From Bdellovibrionaceae bacterium UBA2316 (lineage in GTDB: Bacteria > Bdellovibrionota > Bdellovibrionia > Bdellovibrionales > Bdellovibrionaceae), in the NCBI GenBank assembly GCA_002345205.1, contig DDVI01000090.1:1-64000 (forward strand): a DNA stretch of 64,000 nt, written 5' to 3'. The notes under the pieces were generated by a model that ran no database searches, had not been told where the DNA came from, and was given only the letters and a program-made list of their open reading frames with translations. This document shows positions 8,653 through 17,836 of the stretch, piece after piece. A program made the position numbers and the translations under genes. Every line of letters begins with the position of its first letter. The first letter of the stretch is position 1.

Positions 8653-11413
8653 AAACGATAGTGTGATACTTATCTAGTTCCAGATTATCATAAATCACGG
8701 ATTTCTTACCGCACCAGTTAATTTTTACGCTTAAGGTTTTAATGTCGTTGCCTAATCCAAAATGAAGACGCTTATCCGATTGGGATGCAAATCCACTGAC
8801 GACTTGTTTTTCTTGCATTATTTGAAACTGAGAATCATCATTTTTTGTAACCTGCAAAGTCGCCAGTGACCCGATGGCTTCGCGATTACATTCTGCCGAA
8901 AGACTTTCAATATCGAAACCAATCCAATGAGGGGCACGAACCGACTGATTTTTTAGTGTATTTTTATATAGGGTTGGAGCCAAGAACGGATGTGTGACCA
9001 AAATATCGCGACGTCCATCATTGTTTAAATCAAATGAGACAATGCCCCGTGCACTGTTTAGGTCCGACACGCCGACTTCGGTTGCGATATCTTTAAATTG
9101 TGGGTAACTAGCGACGCCTCGATTTTTATACAGTCGAATGCGTTCTTTTCCGTAAATACAATACCCACGCAGGTCACCCCAGTTGTTAGCATATTTGTGA
9201 ATATACGGAGCCGAGCGAGCCACCTTTTCATTGACGTACCAGTAGTCTTTACATGTGTCGAATTTCTTATCGAATTGGTCGTCAACCATACCGTTTGCTT
9301 GAGCTATATCAACCCAACCATCGTTATCAAAATCAGTAGCGCTTGCGCCCCAACCAAAACGCTGTTCATTTAGTACACCTCGTTTAGACGCTACCTCGAT
9401 AAACTCTGGATAAAACTTATCGGGCTTAACGATGACTTTCCAAAGCAAACTGCCTTCGGCCTGGAAGGCATGGTGAACATTTGAAATATAAACGCCAAAA
9501 TTTAAATCGCGATCAAAATCAGCAATGGATACATTCATGCCTTTGTAGGTATCTTTTCCAATTGAACCAAAGATTGTACCTTTGACGTTTTCGAAAAACT
9601 TGCCATTGCGATTTAGGTAAACATCATCAGGACCGAAATCATTTGCGATATAAAAATCAGGCCAGCTGTCTTGATTTAAATCGGCGATTCCAACGGCCAA
9701 GGACCAGCGGGTTTCCGGTAAACCCATCTTTTTTGCGTCCATTAAAGTGAAGGTGTGATCGGGGTTTTGAAAATAGATTTGATTTTCACCGCCATTGTTA
9801 GACTGATGCCAGCTATCATGCATGAAGTTAAACATACGGATATCGCCCTCATACTCTGGTTTAGGTAAATTAAAAATATTTAAATGCTGAGCTTTCGGGT
9901 AGTCTGGAAAGTTATTTGGCCAAACATTAAGTACGAGTAAATCTAAGAGACCGTCTTTGTTGAAGTCACCAAAGCTGGCCGAGATCGATTGTGTTTGCTC
10001 TGTGATTCCTGCACTGACTGTGACATCTTTAAACTTTAGAGTCTTTGTCTCACTAAGTTCATTTTTAAGTAGAATACTTTTTCCAAAACCAACCGTTAAG
10101 AACAAATCCTGATCATTATCGTTGTCATAATCTACAAACACAGCGTTCGCTACAATACCTAGTTGCTCGGGATTATGTCGGATAGCGTTCACTTCAGGAA
10201 TTGGGAATTCTTCAAAATGGAAATCGCCTTTATTGATGTACAACATGTATTTTTTATCAGCGTCTTTTAGGGTTTGAGATAGAAAAAGATCCGGTAGGCC
10301 ATCATTATTTACATCACCGACAGAGGCAGAGTCCGCCTCGCTCAAAATCCATTTTGCTATATGCTGAACGCGAGGATCAACGCGGTCCAAAATGTCACCT
10401 CTGCTGGCGACATTTAGTCCCGAGTGTTGCGCCGGAATTTTTTCTAATGTCCAATTAAATTCTGATTGACCACGATCGACGCGCCACCACTGCGAGTAAA
10501 GTCCGATCCAGGCAACGGCAATAAATATCATTGCAGCCGGTTGCAAGTAATAACGACTCGCGATCATATCCTTAATGAAATATTCGAAGTATCCTTTTTG
10601 TTTTGCTTGTTTGTAATGGAACCAAGCAAAACGTACACCCGCTACGATCAAAGCTGCATAGAAAAAAGTGTAGTAGCTTTGGTACAGGTGCAACAGTAAA
10701 TCCACCGTCGCTAAGCTGAAACCGACTATGAGTTGATCTTTTTTGGTTTTAGGTGAGGACGCGGGGTCCGTGATCATAAAGAATGTAAAGATAAAGAACG
10801 CTGGTGATGACAATGTACCCAGAAATAGAGTTTCAAACGGTAGGTGATGTTTCATGATGAAGGCGCGTAAAGCCGTTTGAATCGAGAAAAAGAATAGGAA
10901 GCTAAGAACCAACCATGTTCGACTTACTTTGGGGATAACAAAGATCAAACCTAGTGCAATGATAAAGATCGACATCGTTGCGATACCGTTCCATTGATAG
11001 GCCGGTGAGGCGGTTACTAAATCTTCCGCAAATAATAGAGACAATGCTACGCCCATCATAGCTGGATTGAAAAAGTGCTTTCCATTAAATTGTAAAATGT
11101 ATTTAGAACCGATAGCAAAGAAGATCGGAATGAAAACAAGTAAAAAATCGTGACTATAGTTTAGTAGGAACGAAAGTGAGAAGCTGGTAATCATTGCACT
11201 CAGCGGAAATATCCATTTTTTTTTGAAAATATAAGTCAGAATAACTTCTAGCGTACAACAAGTGATCGTGGTTACGATGGCCTGTGCAGGGCTGCGATTA
11301 AAGCCTAAAACAGTTAGTCCCAAAACAAGATACGTAAACAGAATGGCAGCCACGGGAACGCGTGGATCTAGTTCGGTAAAAAAAACATACATGCGTTTTG
11401 CAAAAGTTTTCAT
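8615..11413 (-). CDS. Fusion: RnfD/NqrB-like membrane domain plus VCBS repeats and UnbV/ASPIC domain
   Basis: 932 residues. Residues about 1-330 hold roughly nine or ten membrane spans with RnfD/NqrB signatures (FFNPAMMGVAL and FFMITDPASSPKT). Residues about 345-830 hold seven FG-GAP/VCBS repeats with calcium-binding loops such as DVNNDGLPDLF, DYDNDNDQDLF, DFDNDGWVDIA and DLNNDGRRDIL. The C terminus is a CRTAC1/UnbV-ASPIC domain (RLHFGLGNDIKTLSVKINWCG). RnfD normally carries FMN on a Thr in an SGAT-like motif; I see no such motif, so electron transport is uncertain. The soluble part should face the periplasm or outside. It overlaps the desaturase gene by 4 bases. Confidence 0.85.
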   Translation of the reverse strand: MKTFAKRMYVFFTELDPRVPVAAILFTYLVLGLTVLGFNRSPAQAIVTTITCCTLEVILTYIFKKKWIFPLSAMITSFSLSFLLNYSHDFLLVFIPIFFAIGSKYILQFNGKHFFNPAMMGVALSLLFAEDLVTASPAYQWNGIATMSIFIIALGLIFVIPKVSRTWLVLSFLFFFSIQTALRAFIMKHHLPFETLFLGTLSSPAFFIFTFFMITDPASSPKTKKDQLIVGFSLATVDLLLHLYQSYYTFFYAALIVAGVRFAWFHYKQAKQKGYFEYFIKDMIASRYYLQPAAMIFIAVAWIGLYSQWWRVDRGQSEFNWTLEKIPAQHSGLNVASRGDILDRVDPRVQHIAKWILSEADSASVGDVNNDGLPDLFLSQTLKDADKKYMLYINKGDFHFEEFPIPEVNAIRHNPEQLGIVANAVFVDYDNDNDQDLFLTVGFGKSILLKNELSETKTLKFKDVTVSAGITEQTQSISASFGDFNKDGLLDLLVLNVWPNNFPDYPKAQHLNIFNLPKPEYEGDIRMFNFMHDSWHQSNNGGENQIYFQNPDHTFTLMDAKKMGLPETRWSLAVGIADLNQDSWPDFYIANDFGPDDVYLNRNGKFFENVKGTIFGSIGKDTYKGMNVSIADFDRDLNFGVYISNVHHAFQAEGSLLWKVIVKPDKFYPEFIEVASKRGVLNEQRFGWGASATDFDNDGWVDIAQANGMVDDQFDKKFDTCKDYWYVNEKVARSAPYIHKYANNWGDLRGYCIYGKERIRLYKNRGVASYPQFKDIATEVGVSDLNSARGIVSFDLNNDGRRDILVTHPFLAPTLYKNTLKNQSVRAPHWIGFDIESLSAECNREAIGSLATLQVTKNDDSQFQIMQEKQVVSGFASQSDKRLHFGLGNDIKTLSVKINWCGKKSVIYDNLELDKYHTIVYDKEQMAHNASK

Positions 11414-12366
11414 ATGTTGAGTCCTGTTTTATTATTATTGGAAAATAGAAGTTTCTCTGCCGGTGTTCGTTTAGCGATCACTAGCCATTTGTGCCAGGAA
11501 ATAGAACCTGGGAATGTGTAGTCTACGGAATTCAGATGATAACATGGAAGACGGGGAATAATGTGATGAAGCGTATGCTTATCAAAACCAAGCAAAATAT
11601 ATTTAGAAACCCAAACCGGGAAAACTAAAGTACGCGTATACTGATCTTGTTCTTTGACGCTAAATGGGATCACGCTGCTGCCGTTGCTGATCTTTTGTGG
11701 AATATGAACATGCTGACTGATCAGTAGTGGGTCTGATAAAAATAGAAAGAAGCCATATCCCAGTGACCACGCGGCTAGAAAGCCAGGAACGAAATAGACC
11801 TGGGCGGTGAATACTATAACCAGAAGAAGAATACTAAAAATAAAATGTGTTCGTTTAGCTAGGTCCGGGAACAATCTAAACAATCGAGGCAAATTCCAGA
11901 AATTCTTAAATGAAAAGGCCAGTGTCAGGGCCGGGATACCTAATAACCAGCAGACATTCGCTATTTTATTAGTTGCGGGCTTCGATTGCTTAGGCAGTGT
12001 CGATTCTTGAGTGGGATCTAAATCATGCCAACCCGTCCACGTGTGATGCTGGGAATGAATGAATTTCCAAGGCGCATAAGGAACCAGACAGAATACAGAG
12101 CTGATGTATCCAAATACCCAATTCAAACGACTGCTTTTAAAAAAGTGATTGTGACCAAAATCATGTAGAAGCACAAACCATTGCAATTCGACCAACCCAT
12201 ATAAAAACTGACCGCAGAGCCACATCCAAATATTTTCCGAAAACGATAAGTAGGTAGCTAGCGCTGTCCACGCTGATACATGAGCCAAGACACGAATACC
12301 TCGAGTTAAGCTAGGCTTTAAATCCGATGTTCGCAAAACTAGGTTTTGATAATCAGTCGTTTCCAT
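11410..12366 (-). CDS. Membrane fatty-acid desaturase-like protein
   Basis: 318 residues with four or so membrane spans and the three histidine boxes of the FA-desaturase superfamily: HDFGH (about residue 69), HSQHH (about 105) and HTLHH (about 265). These ligate a diiron centre that inserts double bonds or hydroxyls into acyl chains, with electrons from a ferredoxin or cytochrome b5-like donor. The LHHIIPRLPCYHL end is typical for delta-type and omega desaturases. It lies between the AurF-like gene (6 bases upstream) and the RnfD-like fusion (4-base overlap), whose membrane domain could be its electron source. The fatty substrate cannot be told from sequence. Confidence 0.85.
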   Translation of the reverse strand: METTDYQNLVLRTSDLKPSLTRGIRVLAHVSAWTALATYLSFSENIWMWLCGQFLYGLVELQWFVLLHDFGHNHFFKSSRLNWVFGYISSVFCLVPYAPWKFIHSQHHTWTGWHDLDPTQESTLPKQSKPATNKIANVCWLLGIPALTLAFSFKNFWNLPRLFRLFPDLAKRTHFIFSILLLVIVFTAQVYFVPGFLAAWSLGYGFFLFLSDPLLISQHVHIPQKISNGSSVIPFSVKEQDQYTRTLVFPVWVSKYILLGFDKHTLHHIIPRLPCYHLNSVDYTFPGSISWHKWLVIAKRTPAEKLLFSNNNKTGLNI

Positions 12367-12372
12367 TCTAAA

Positions 12373-13263
12373 TCACTTGTGCATGAATTGAAAAAGAGAT
12401 CTGGCAAAAAAATCTCTTTTCGCGAATTGATTTCGAATCAATTCACGAGTTTGGGTATAAGGTTCAAATCCATACAGGATCCACTTTCCTAGTTGTAACA
12501 CTGTTTTTATATGCTTTTTGCGTGGGAGGTGAGGCAGAGCATATTTAATCATTCTGTGACAGCCAATCAGAAACGTAATCTGCAACAACAGAATGAAAAG
12601 AAAATTGCCAATAATGATTTTCAATTTCTGAAACCCGTTCGCAGCCGACGTAATATGTTTGAACAAATCAAATTCAAAACTGACATGATGGGATTCATCA
12701 ATCAGATGAAGATAGTTTACTTCCACCCACAAATTATTCTCTTTGTATGATGAACGTAGGCATTTTCCATAATAAACACTGAAGGCTTCCACTTTGGCTG
12801 CTGGTAAGGCTACGCTGAGTGGAATTGTTTTTACCAGAGTTAAGAATGAATTTTTCAACCACGTGTTATTTCTAAGCATGAAACTTGTCTTTGGAAACAA
12901 GGGGGTTTCCTTTTTCAAAAACCTAAGAAAACCTTTTGTGTGCAGTTTTTCTTCCCATCTGATTTTCTTGACAGCATTGACAACGACTTGATCATTATTG
13001 CTTGATTGAAACTCCTTAAGACCTTCATACAAAACAAGTTCTAGCATGATAACGACTTCAGCGTTAAACTGAGTAAAGGCTACGTACAGTTTTTGTTTCT
13101 GTTCTTCGGTGAGTTCTGAGAAAATAGGAAAACCATAGAAGGGCACCAGTCCATCAGGCCGTGGCTGACTTAAATACGAAGGCAGGGAAAGATGCTTATA
13201 ATCCTTCCAGCGTTGTTCCGTATGGTTATCATTTGTAGAAAAATGGAATAAACTACTTTCCAT
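12373..13263 (-). CDS. AurF-like (PF11583-type) diiron oxygenase
   Basis: 296 residues. Iron-ligand motifs appear in the AurF order: a Glu in the MLELVLYEG helix (about 75), EEKLH (E-E-x-x-H, about 107), a lone Glu in AKVEAFSVYYG (about 157), and DESHH (D-E-x-x-H, about 190). AurF-type enzymes oxidise amines to nitro groups or hydroxylate unactivated positions. A hydrophobic segment lies near residue 220-240. It is the first gene of the six-gene minus-strand operon; its start codon lies 123 bases from the divergent membrane-protein gene, so the operon promoter should be in 13264-13386. This family call depends on motif spacing only. Confidence 0.72.
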   Translation of the reverse strand: MESSLFHFSTNDNHTEQRWKDYKHLSLPSYLSQPRPDGLVPFYGFPIFSELTEEQKQKLYVAFTQFNAEVVIMLELVLYEGLKEFQSSNNDQVVVNAVKKIRWEEKLHTKGFLRFLKKETPLFPKTSFMLRNNTWLKNSFLTLVKTIPLSVALPAAKVEAFSVYYGKCLRSSYKENNLWVEVNYLHLIDESHHVSFEFDLFKHITSAANGFQKLKIIIGNFLFILLLQITFLIGCHRMIKYALPHLPRKKHIKTVLQLGKWILYGFEPYTQTRELIRNQFAKRDFFARSLFQFMHK

Positions 13264-13386
13264 ATAGAATAAATCTAGCTGGACTACTGTCTGGATACAA
13301 GTCTAGTTCAAGAAGCGATATATATTTAAACATTTCGTCGGTAATATCGGTGCTTTAAAGTATTCAGACCATGCAGCGAGGTACGT

Positions 13387-13815
13387 GTGTCTAATTTTCG
13401 TAAAAAATATTTGATAGAACCCCATTTTCAAGTCAGATTTTTGAACTTTATTACCTTGGGAATCGTTCTCAATTTGTTTTTATATGTGGTAAGTAATCTT
13501 TTTGTGTTCTATCGCCTGACTACCTTTGCGGAAGGCGCAAAAGGTATGATTACAGATGACACGTTGACTTTAATTGAAAATCTATCAAGAGATCAGTTAG
13601 TTGTTTTGCTGCTGAGCAGTCTGTTGATAACTGGATTTAGTTATGGGGTGGGCCTTATTATGACTCATCGAGCAGCAGGGCCACTTTTTAGGATCAATAA
13701 ACATTTGGATGAATATAATACGACTAAAAAATTCACGAAAATTAGTCTACGTGAGAAAGATTTTTTCAAAGAAACGGCCGACAAGATCAATCTGGCCTTT
13801 GAAAACCGGGAATAG
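13387..13815 (+). CDS. Small HAMP-like two-span membrane protein
   Basis: 142 residues from a GTG start with GAGG six bases upstream. Two membrane spans (about 18-43 and 71-92) are followed by a HAMP-like linker (HRAAGPLFRINKHLDEY), the part that in chemoreceptors and kinases links a sensor to an output. No output domain follows, so it may be a membrane anchor, or a truncated receptor. Its stop codon (TAG, 13813-13815) is followed in the same frame by another open stretch that encodes a second membrane protein. Confidence 0.7.
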   Translation: MSNFRKKYLIEPHFQVRFLNFITLGIVLNLFLYVVSNLFVFYRLTTFAEGAKGMITDDTLTLIENLSRDQLVVLLLSSLLITGFSYGVGLIMTHRAAGPLFRINKHLDEYNTTKKFTKISLREKDFFKETADKINLAFENRE

Positions 13816-13866
13816 TCTATTTCTGTCCAACTCAGTGAACGAAATTTAAATGTAAATACCCCATTC

Positions 13867-14367
13867 TTGGGACACGCCGGTGTGGGGGCTCGTTTGGAAT
13901 GTATTAAGACGGGTGATTCCTTTATTCTGCAAGAAACTGCCTCGAGTCAGCTTCAACTTGTGGCTCTTTTAGCGCTCATGTTTTTTTACCCGATAGGTAT
14001 TCTAGTTTTTGAAAATGACAAGATAAATGGCGGTTTATTCGGTCGAGCCATATTGGCAGTTACGTCATTGGTGATTGCACCGTTTTTGCTGAAATATGTG
14101 AAACGCTTTTTGGGTCGTCGTCGGATTGAAGTTCGTCGTAAAGAAGGTGTGATCCTATTTTTCGAGTCGTCGACAGATGAGAGCAAGCGAATTAAGTTAG
14201 AGAATGTGAAGAAGTTTAAAATTGAAGAGCATAAATATCTTACTATGACGATCTACAGAAAAAACCATGCGCTCATTTTAGTAGAAACAAATGGTTGTGA
14301 ACACCATCTATGCGCAACCGACAGCCGCAAAAATATTGAGGCTGTCTATACAAAACTAGCTACTTAG
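13867..14367 (+). CDS. Two-span membrane protein with C-terminal beta domain, unclear start
   Basis: 166 residues if read from TTG 13867, which has no clear ribosome binding site; GTG 13882 is another option. Two membrane spans (about 31-49 and 60-80) are followed by a basic linker (LGRRRIEVRRKEG) and a small beta-rich domain that looks PH-like (RIKLENVKKFKIEE). Protein-like sequence continues in frame back to the TAG at 13813, so the true N terminus is uncertain: a rare start codon, read-through from the preceding gene, or a nonsense mutation in a once longer gene. The end overlaps the convergent cyclase gene by 8 bases. The family is unknown. Confidence 0.55.
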   Translation: MGHAGVGARLECIKTGDSFILQETASSQLQLVALLALMFFYPIGILVFENDKINGGLFGRAILAVTSLVIAPFLLKYVKRFLGRRRIEVRRKEGVILFFESSTDESKRIKLENVKKFKIEEHKYLTMTIYRKNHALILVETNGCEHHLCATDSRKNIEAVYTKLAT

Positions 14368-17110
14368 TTTTCATAACGTAAACGCCATCCCAATCCGGGG
14401 GTGGTGGATCTTCCAAGAACTCTTGGCATCGTTTTATGTAAATTCTGGAAACGGGATCCTCGGCATTGATTTTCAAAACTTTTTCAAATTCAGCAATCGC
14501 GTTTTGGAAATCCTTCACTAGATAAAACTCATACCCTTTGCGAAAGTCGGGTAAGAACGTCAAGGCGTCGGCGTTTGGCGTTTTTGCTTCGGCCATTAAT
14601 TCAAAAATAGCGACGGGTAGATTTTTACCCTTGACTTTTACGCGATCGATTTCGCGTGTAATGAATTTACCTTTTACATCTTCATTTGTCGTTTCATTGA
14701 TGATGATTCTAACGCCGTATTCTTTAGTCGTCCCTTCTAAACGAGACGCTAAGTTCACCGAATCACCCATTACGGTGTAGTTCTGAACAATGTTGCTTCC
14801 CATGTTACCCACACTCATTTCGCCCGTGTTGATGCCGATACCAATATCAATGTAGGGAAGATTTTGTTCCTTAAACATTTGCTGAAGTTCTTTTAATTTC
14901 ACTAAGCTTTGTAAAGCTGTACGGCACGCTTGTTCTGCGTGATTCGCATCCGTGATCGGTGCGCCAAAGAAGGCCATGATGGCGTCGCCAATGTATTTAT
15001 CTAAAGTGCCTTTGTTTTTAAATACAATGTCTGTCATCGGCGTTAAATAAAGATTTAGCACACGTGAAAGTTCTTCAGGGGCTAGTTTTTCAGAAATCGT
15101 GGTAAAGCCACGAACGTCCGAGAAAAAAACGCTCATGCGTTGACGACGACCACCCAGTTTCAAATTTTCATCTGATTTTAAGATTTCATCCACAACAGCT
15201 GGGGATACGTATTTCGAAAATGTGGATTTAAGCTGTTTCTTTTTAAGTTCTTCGGTGAAGTACTTATAGAATGTAATCGTAAAGTTAGAAATGAATGATA
15301 GAATGATCAGCAATAAAAAGCCCGAGAATATGAGTCCCATCTTTTGAAAGACAAACATATCAACCGCAAAAATAAGTGGAATCGTCACAAAGAGGGAAAC
15401 AAAGGAACTGACGGCGCCGAGTTGCGACCAGATTAGGCTGATCACTAGACCGAAAGCAAAAATGATCCAAGGAAAATAGCGGCTCTCTTCGGGCCAGTAT
15501 TTGAGAAGCGCGCGTTCGTACAAATTAGCAAGCAACGTTAAGTGAATTTCAGGTCCTGGATAGTTGGCTTCTAGCGGTGTTGTTCGTAAGTCGTAAATTC
15601 CAATAGCGGTGGCACCCACAATAACGGAACGACCTTTAAAAAATTCTTTTTTAGTGGTGAATGTTTTTTTGATTTCGGGTTGTTTGGTAGTCGGATTAGT
15701 TTGTCGAATATAATAAAACATTTCTTCACTTTCCGAAAATATCTCAGCAGCAGGAACGTAAGGGAGAGTCATTTGCTTGCCATAGTATTTAATTAATATA
15801 CGGCCGGATGAGTCTACGGGGATATCCATTACTTTTTTGTCATCGGAATCCATAATCTGGAATGAGGTAATTTGTTTTTCCTCTAAACTGACTTTTGTAT
15901 TTGAGGAGGGATGTTTTTGTAACTTTACATCAGCTCTATAGCCTTTAGCCACTAGAAACGACTGCAAGGCTAATGAAGGGATAAAGCTCAGACCCAAGCG
16001 ATTTCCCGAGCGGAAAAACATAGGGTAGCGACGTACATAACCATCAATATCCTGATCGGCTACGAAACTGGCCGTGTACATTGCTTTTTCTTGTACCGCC
16101 GGAACGTTTGGTGTCCATTCGCCAAATTGAGGAATTGGATTTAGTACTGTTTGTTGCACGAAACGATTGAGTAATGCTTTCCAGTCATCGCCCGAGGAAT
16201 TTGCGGCTGCCGCCAAAGTGGGGTGTAGACTTTTCGAAGCGCGTGTTGTTGCCCCGGAAACTGCCGACGGTTTGATTTTGTCTTTGTGAGTTTTAAAGAT
16301 CGCCGTATATATTTTGGCAAAGGCGTCTTCATTTTCCTTGTTGTTTAAAGTGAAGTCATTTGGAGTTAGCCACTCTTGGCAATATTCAAAAGTCTTTTTT
16401 GTGATTTCTAATTTAAGTGCATTTCGCTGAAATTGATGAAGGTCTTCAACATTGGATTTATTATATTTTTTTAGCTTTACGTTGGTGACATCTTTTGAAA
16501 TCACTCCAAAAACCGTTGTAAAGAACGGAGACCAATCTAAGTCGTCGAAGTTATCTGATTCGTCATCGATAATCAAAGTCGCGTTAAGCTTAACAATTTG
16601 ATCGCCTTGATTCACCTTGAAGGCTTCATTTATACAGTAATCTTGATAGGTATTTACCGAGCGAACTTCATTTTCACTAAAGGTTCCCAAGATCACTTTA
16701 CCCGAATGTTTTTCAATCACGGCGGCAAAATTTTCATCGGCCTTTGGGTTTTCGCGTTCTGGTTCAGAAAAGATAACGTCATAAGCTAAACTCGCAGCAC
16801 CGTACTGAGTTAAGACTTTTTCAGTCATTTGCGCGAATAATTCACGCGTCCAAGGCCAGCGACCAATTTCACGTACAGAATCATCATCGATTGCGATCAA
16901 TGCGACGGGGGCTTGTGACGGTGTTGGTCCGCGAATTTGATATTTCACGTCGTTATAGCGACTATCTAAAGTTTCAAAACTAACCAGTAAAGGATTTTGT
17001 GATTTTGTCGCATCAGGGGAGTTCCGATGAATATAGTAAATATGCGAAAAGAAAGCTAAAAGAGAACTTACGACTAAGCCAATAAACAGGGGTAGTTTTT
17101 CAAACTTCAT
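14360..17110 (-). CDS. CHASE2-domain class III adenylate cyclase
   Basis: 916 residues. A first membrane span (about 8-28) precedes a long periplasmic CHASE2 sensor domain (to about 555; VALIAIDDDSVREIGRWPWTREL and EANYPGPEIHLTLLANL are typical). Three spans follow (about 560-630), then the class III cyclase domain (about 665-845). Metal-binding Asp residues are seen in FFSDVRGFT and YIGDAIMAFFG; the Lys of DKYIGD and the Thr of YTVMGDSVNLASR point to ATP rather than GTP as substrate, so it should make cAMP. A short TPR-like tail (FYLVKDFQNAIAEFEKVLKIN) ends the protein. The CHASE2 part is longer than usual. It lies 39 bases after the cbb3 oxidase gene block and might respond to envelope or respiratory state. 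Confidence 0.92.
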   Translation of the reverse strand: MKFEKLPLFIGLVVSSLLAFFSHIYYIHRNSPDATKSQNPLLVSFETLDSRYNDVKYQIRGPTPSQAPVALIAIDDDSVREIGRWPWTRELFAQMTEKVLTQYGAASLAYDVIFSEPERENPKADENFAAVIEKHSGKVILGTFSENEVRSVNTYQDYCINEAFKVNQGDQIVKLNATLIIDDESDNFDDLDWSPFFTTVFGVISKDVTNVKLKKYNKSNVEDLHQFQRNALKLEITKKTFEYCQEWLTPNDFTLNNKENEDAFAKIYTAIFKTHKDKIKPSAVSGATTRASKSLHPTLAAAANSSGDDWKALLNRFVQQTVLNPIPQFGEWTPNVPAVQEKAMYTASFVADQDIDGYVRRYPMFFRSGNRLGLSFIPSLALQSFLVAKGYRADVKLQKHPSSNTKVSLEEKQITSFQIMDSDDKKVMDIPVDSSGRILIKYYGKQMTLPYVPAAEIFSESEEMFYYIRQTNPTTKQPEIKKTFTTKKEFFKGRSVIVGATAIGIYDLRTTPLEANYPGPEIHLTLLANLYERALLKYWPEESRYFPWIIFAFGLVISLIWSQLGAVSSFVSLFVTIPLIFAVDMFVFQKMGLIFSGFLLLIILSFISNFTITFYKYFTEELKKKQLKSTFSKYVSPAVVDEILKSDENLKLGGRRQRMSVFFSDVRGFTTISEKLAPEELSRVLNLYLTPMTDIVFKNKGTLDKYIGDAIMAFFGAPITDANHAEQACRTALQSLVKLKELQQMFKEQNLPYIDIGIGINTGEMSVGNMGSNIVQNYTVMGDSVNLASRLEGTTKEYGVRIIINETTNEDVKGKFITREIDRVKVKGKNLPVAIFELMAEAKTPNADALTFLPDFRKGYEFYLVKDFQNAIAEFEKVLKINAEDPVSRIYIKRCQEFLEDPPPPDWDGVYVMKTK

Positions 17111-17149
17111 GTATTCGTTTCGAATACTCTAGGGGAAACTTAATTCAGA

Positions 17150-17836
17150 CTATAGTCCAAAAAGCGAATCTACGATATGGAAGCCAAAAAAGTAATGGGA
17201 TGCCAACGAGTACAGTCCGGCCAAGATCAGTATCGCGCCACTGAGTCGACGCTTGTTCACGGGGGCGACCGACATATTTTTTTTAACCACTATTGAAATA
17301 GCACTCAAAGCCGGAACGCTGCCCAAGCAGAATAAGAGCATTACGATACCGCCGCTAAGTGGGCTCTTAGTTGTCGCTGCGGCAATTAGGAATGTATATA
17401 ACCACCCGCAGGGGAATAGTCCTGTAAACAAACCAATCGAAAACCCAGACGACAGTTGAAAACGACGTTGAAACATAAAAAGATATTTCATCACTGAATT
17501 GAATTTCAATTTGGAACGTTTCTCATAGTCCATCCAACTGTATACACCTAATCCAATCAACAACAGGGAAAGCAATAATATACTGGCTGTCTGAAGCCAG
17601 TGGTATTCAGATAAAAGAAAGAATTGACCGAGCCAACCAGCGATCACGCCTAGGGCGGTATAGCTTAAAATTCGACCCAATTGATAGTGAGCTAATTGTT
17701 TTTTTTGGGCTGCGATACTTGCTAGTGGAGAACACATCCCGGCGCAATGCCAGCTGCCAAAAAAACTAGTACTTAAAATTAGAAGTGAAATAAACGGTAA
17801 ACCTAAATTGTCCCATGGCATATGAAGCGTATTCAT
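17150..17836 (-). CDS. TauE/SafE-like (UreH_2/DsbD-type) membrane protein of the oxidase operon
   Basis: 228 residues with six or so membrane spans. The N-terminal FFGSWHCAGMCSPLASIAAQ and the later GLFPCGWLYTFLIAAATTKSP are the paired conserved motifs of the UreH_2/DsbD-like transporter family; the cysteines in them are probably functional. Members coded beside cbb3 oxidase genes are thought to help copper delivery or cytochrome assembly. It overlaps ccoG by 4 bases and is the last gene of the oxidase operon. Annotation as a sulfite exporter would be misleading here. Confidence 0.82.
   Translation of the reverse strand: MNTLHMPWDNLGLPFISLLILSTSFFGSWHCAGMCSPLASIAAQKKQLAHYQLGRILSYTALGVIAGWLGQFFLLSEYHWLQTASILLLSLLLIGLGVYSWMDYEKRSKLKFNSVMKYLFMFQRRFQLSSGFSIGLFTGLFPCGWLYTFLIAAATTKSPLSGGIVMLLFCLGSVPALSAISIVVKKNMSVAPVNKRRLSGAILILAGLYSLASHYFFGFHIVDSLFGL

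Noticed and set aside
17150..17836. Sulfite exporter
   Set aside because: TauE/SafE similarity is real, but the operon context with ccoG and ccoI makes a copper or cytochrome assembly role more likely.
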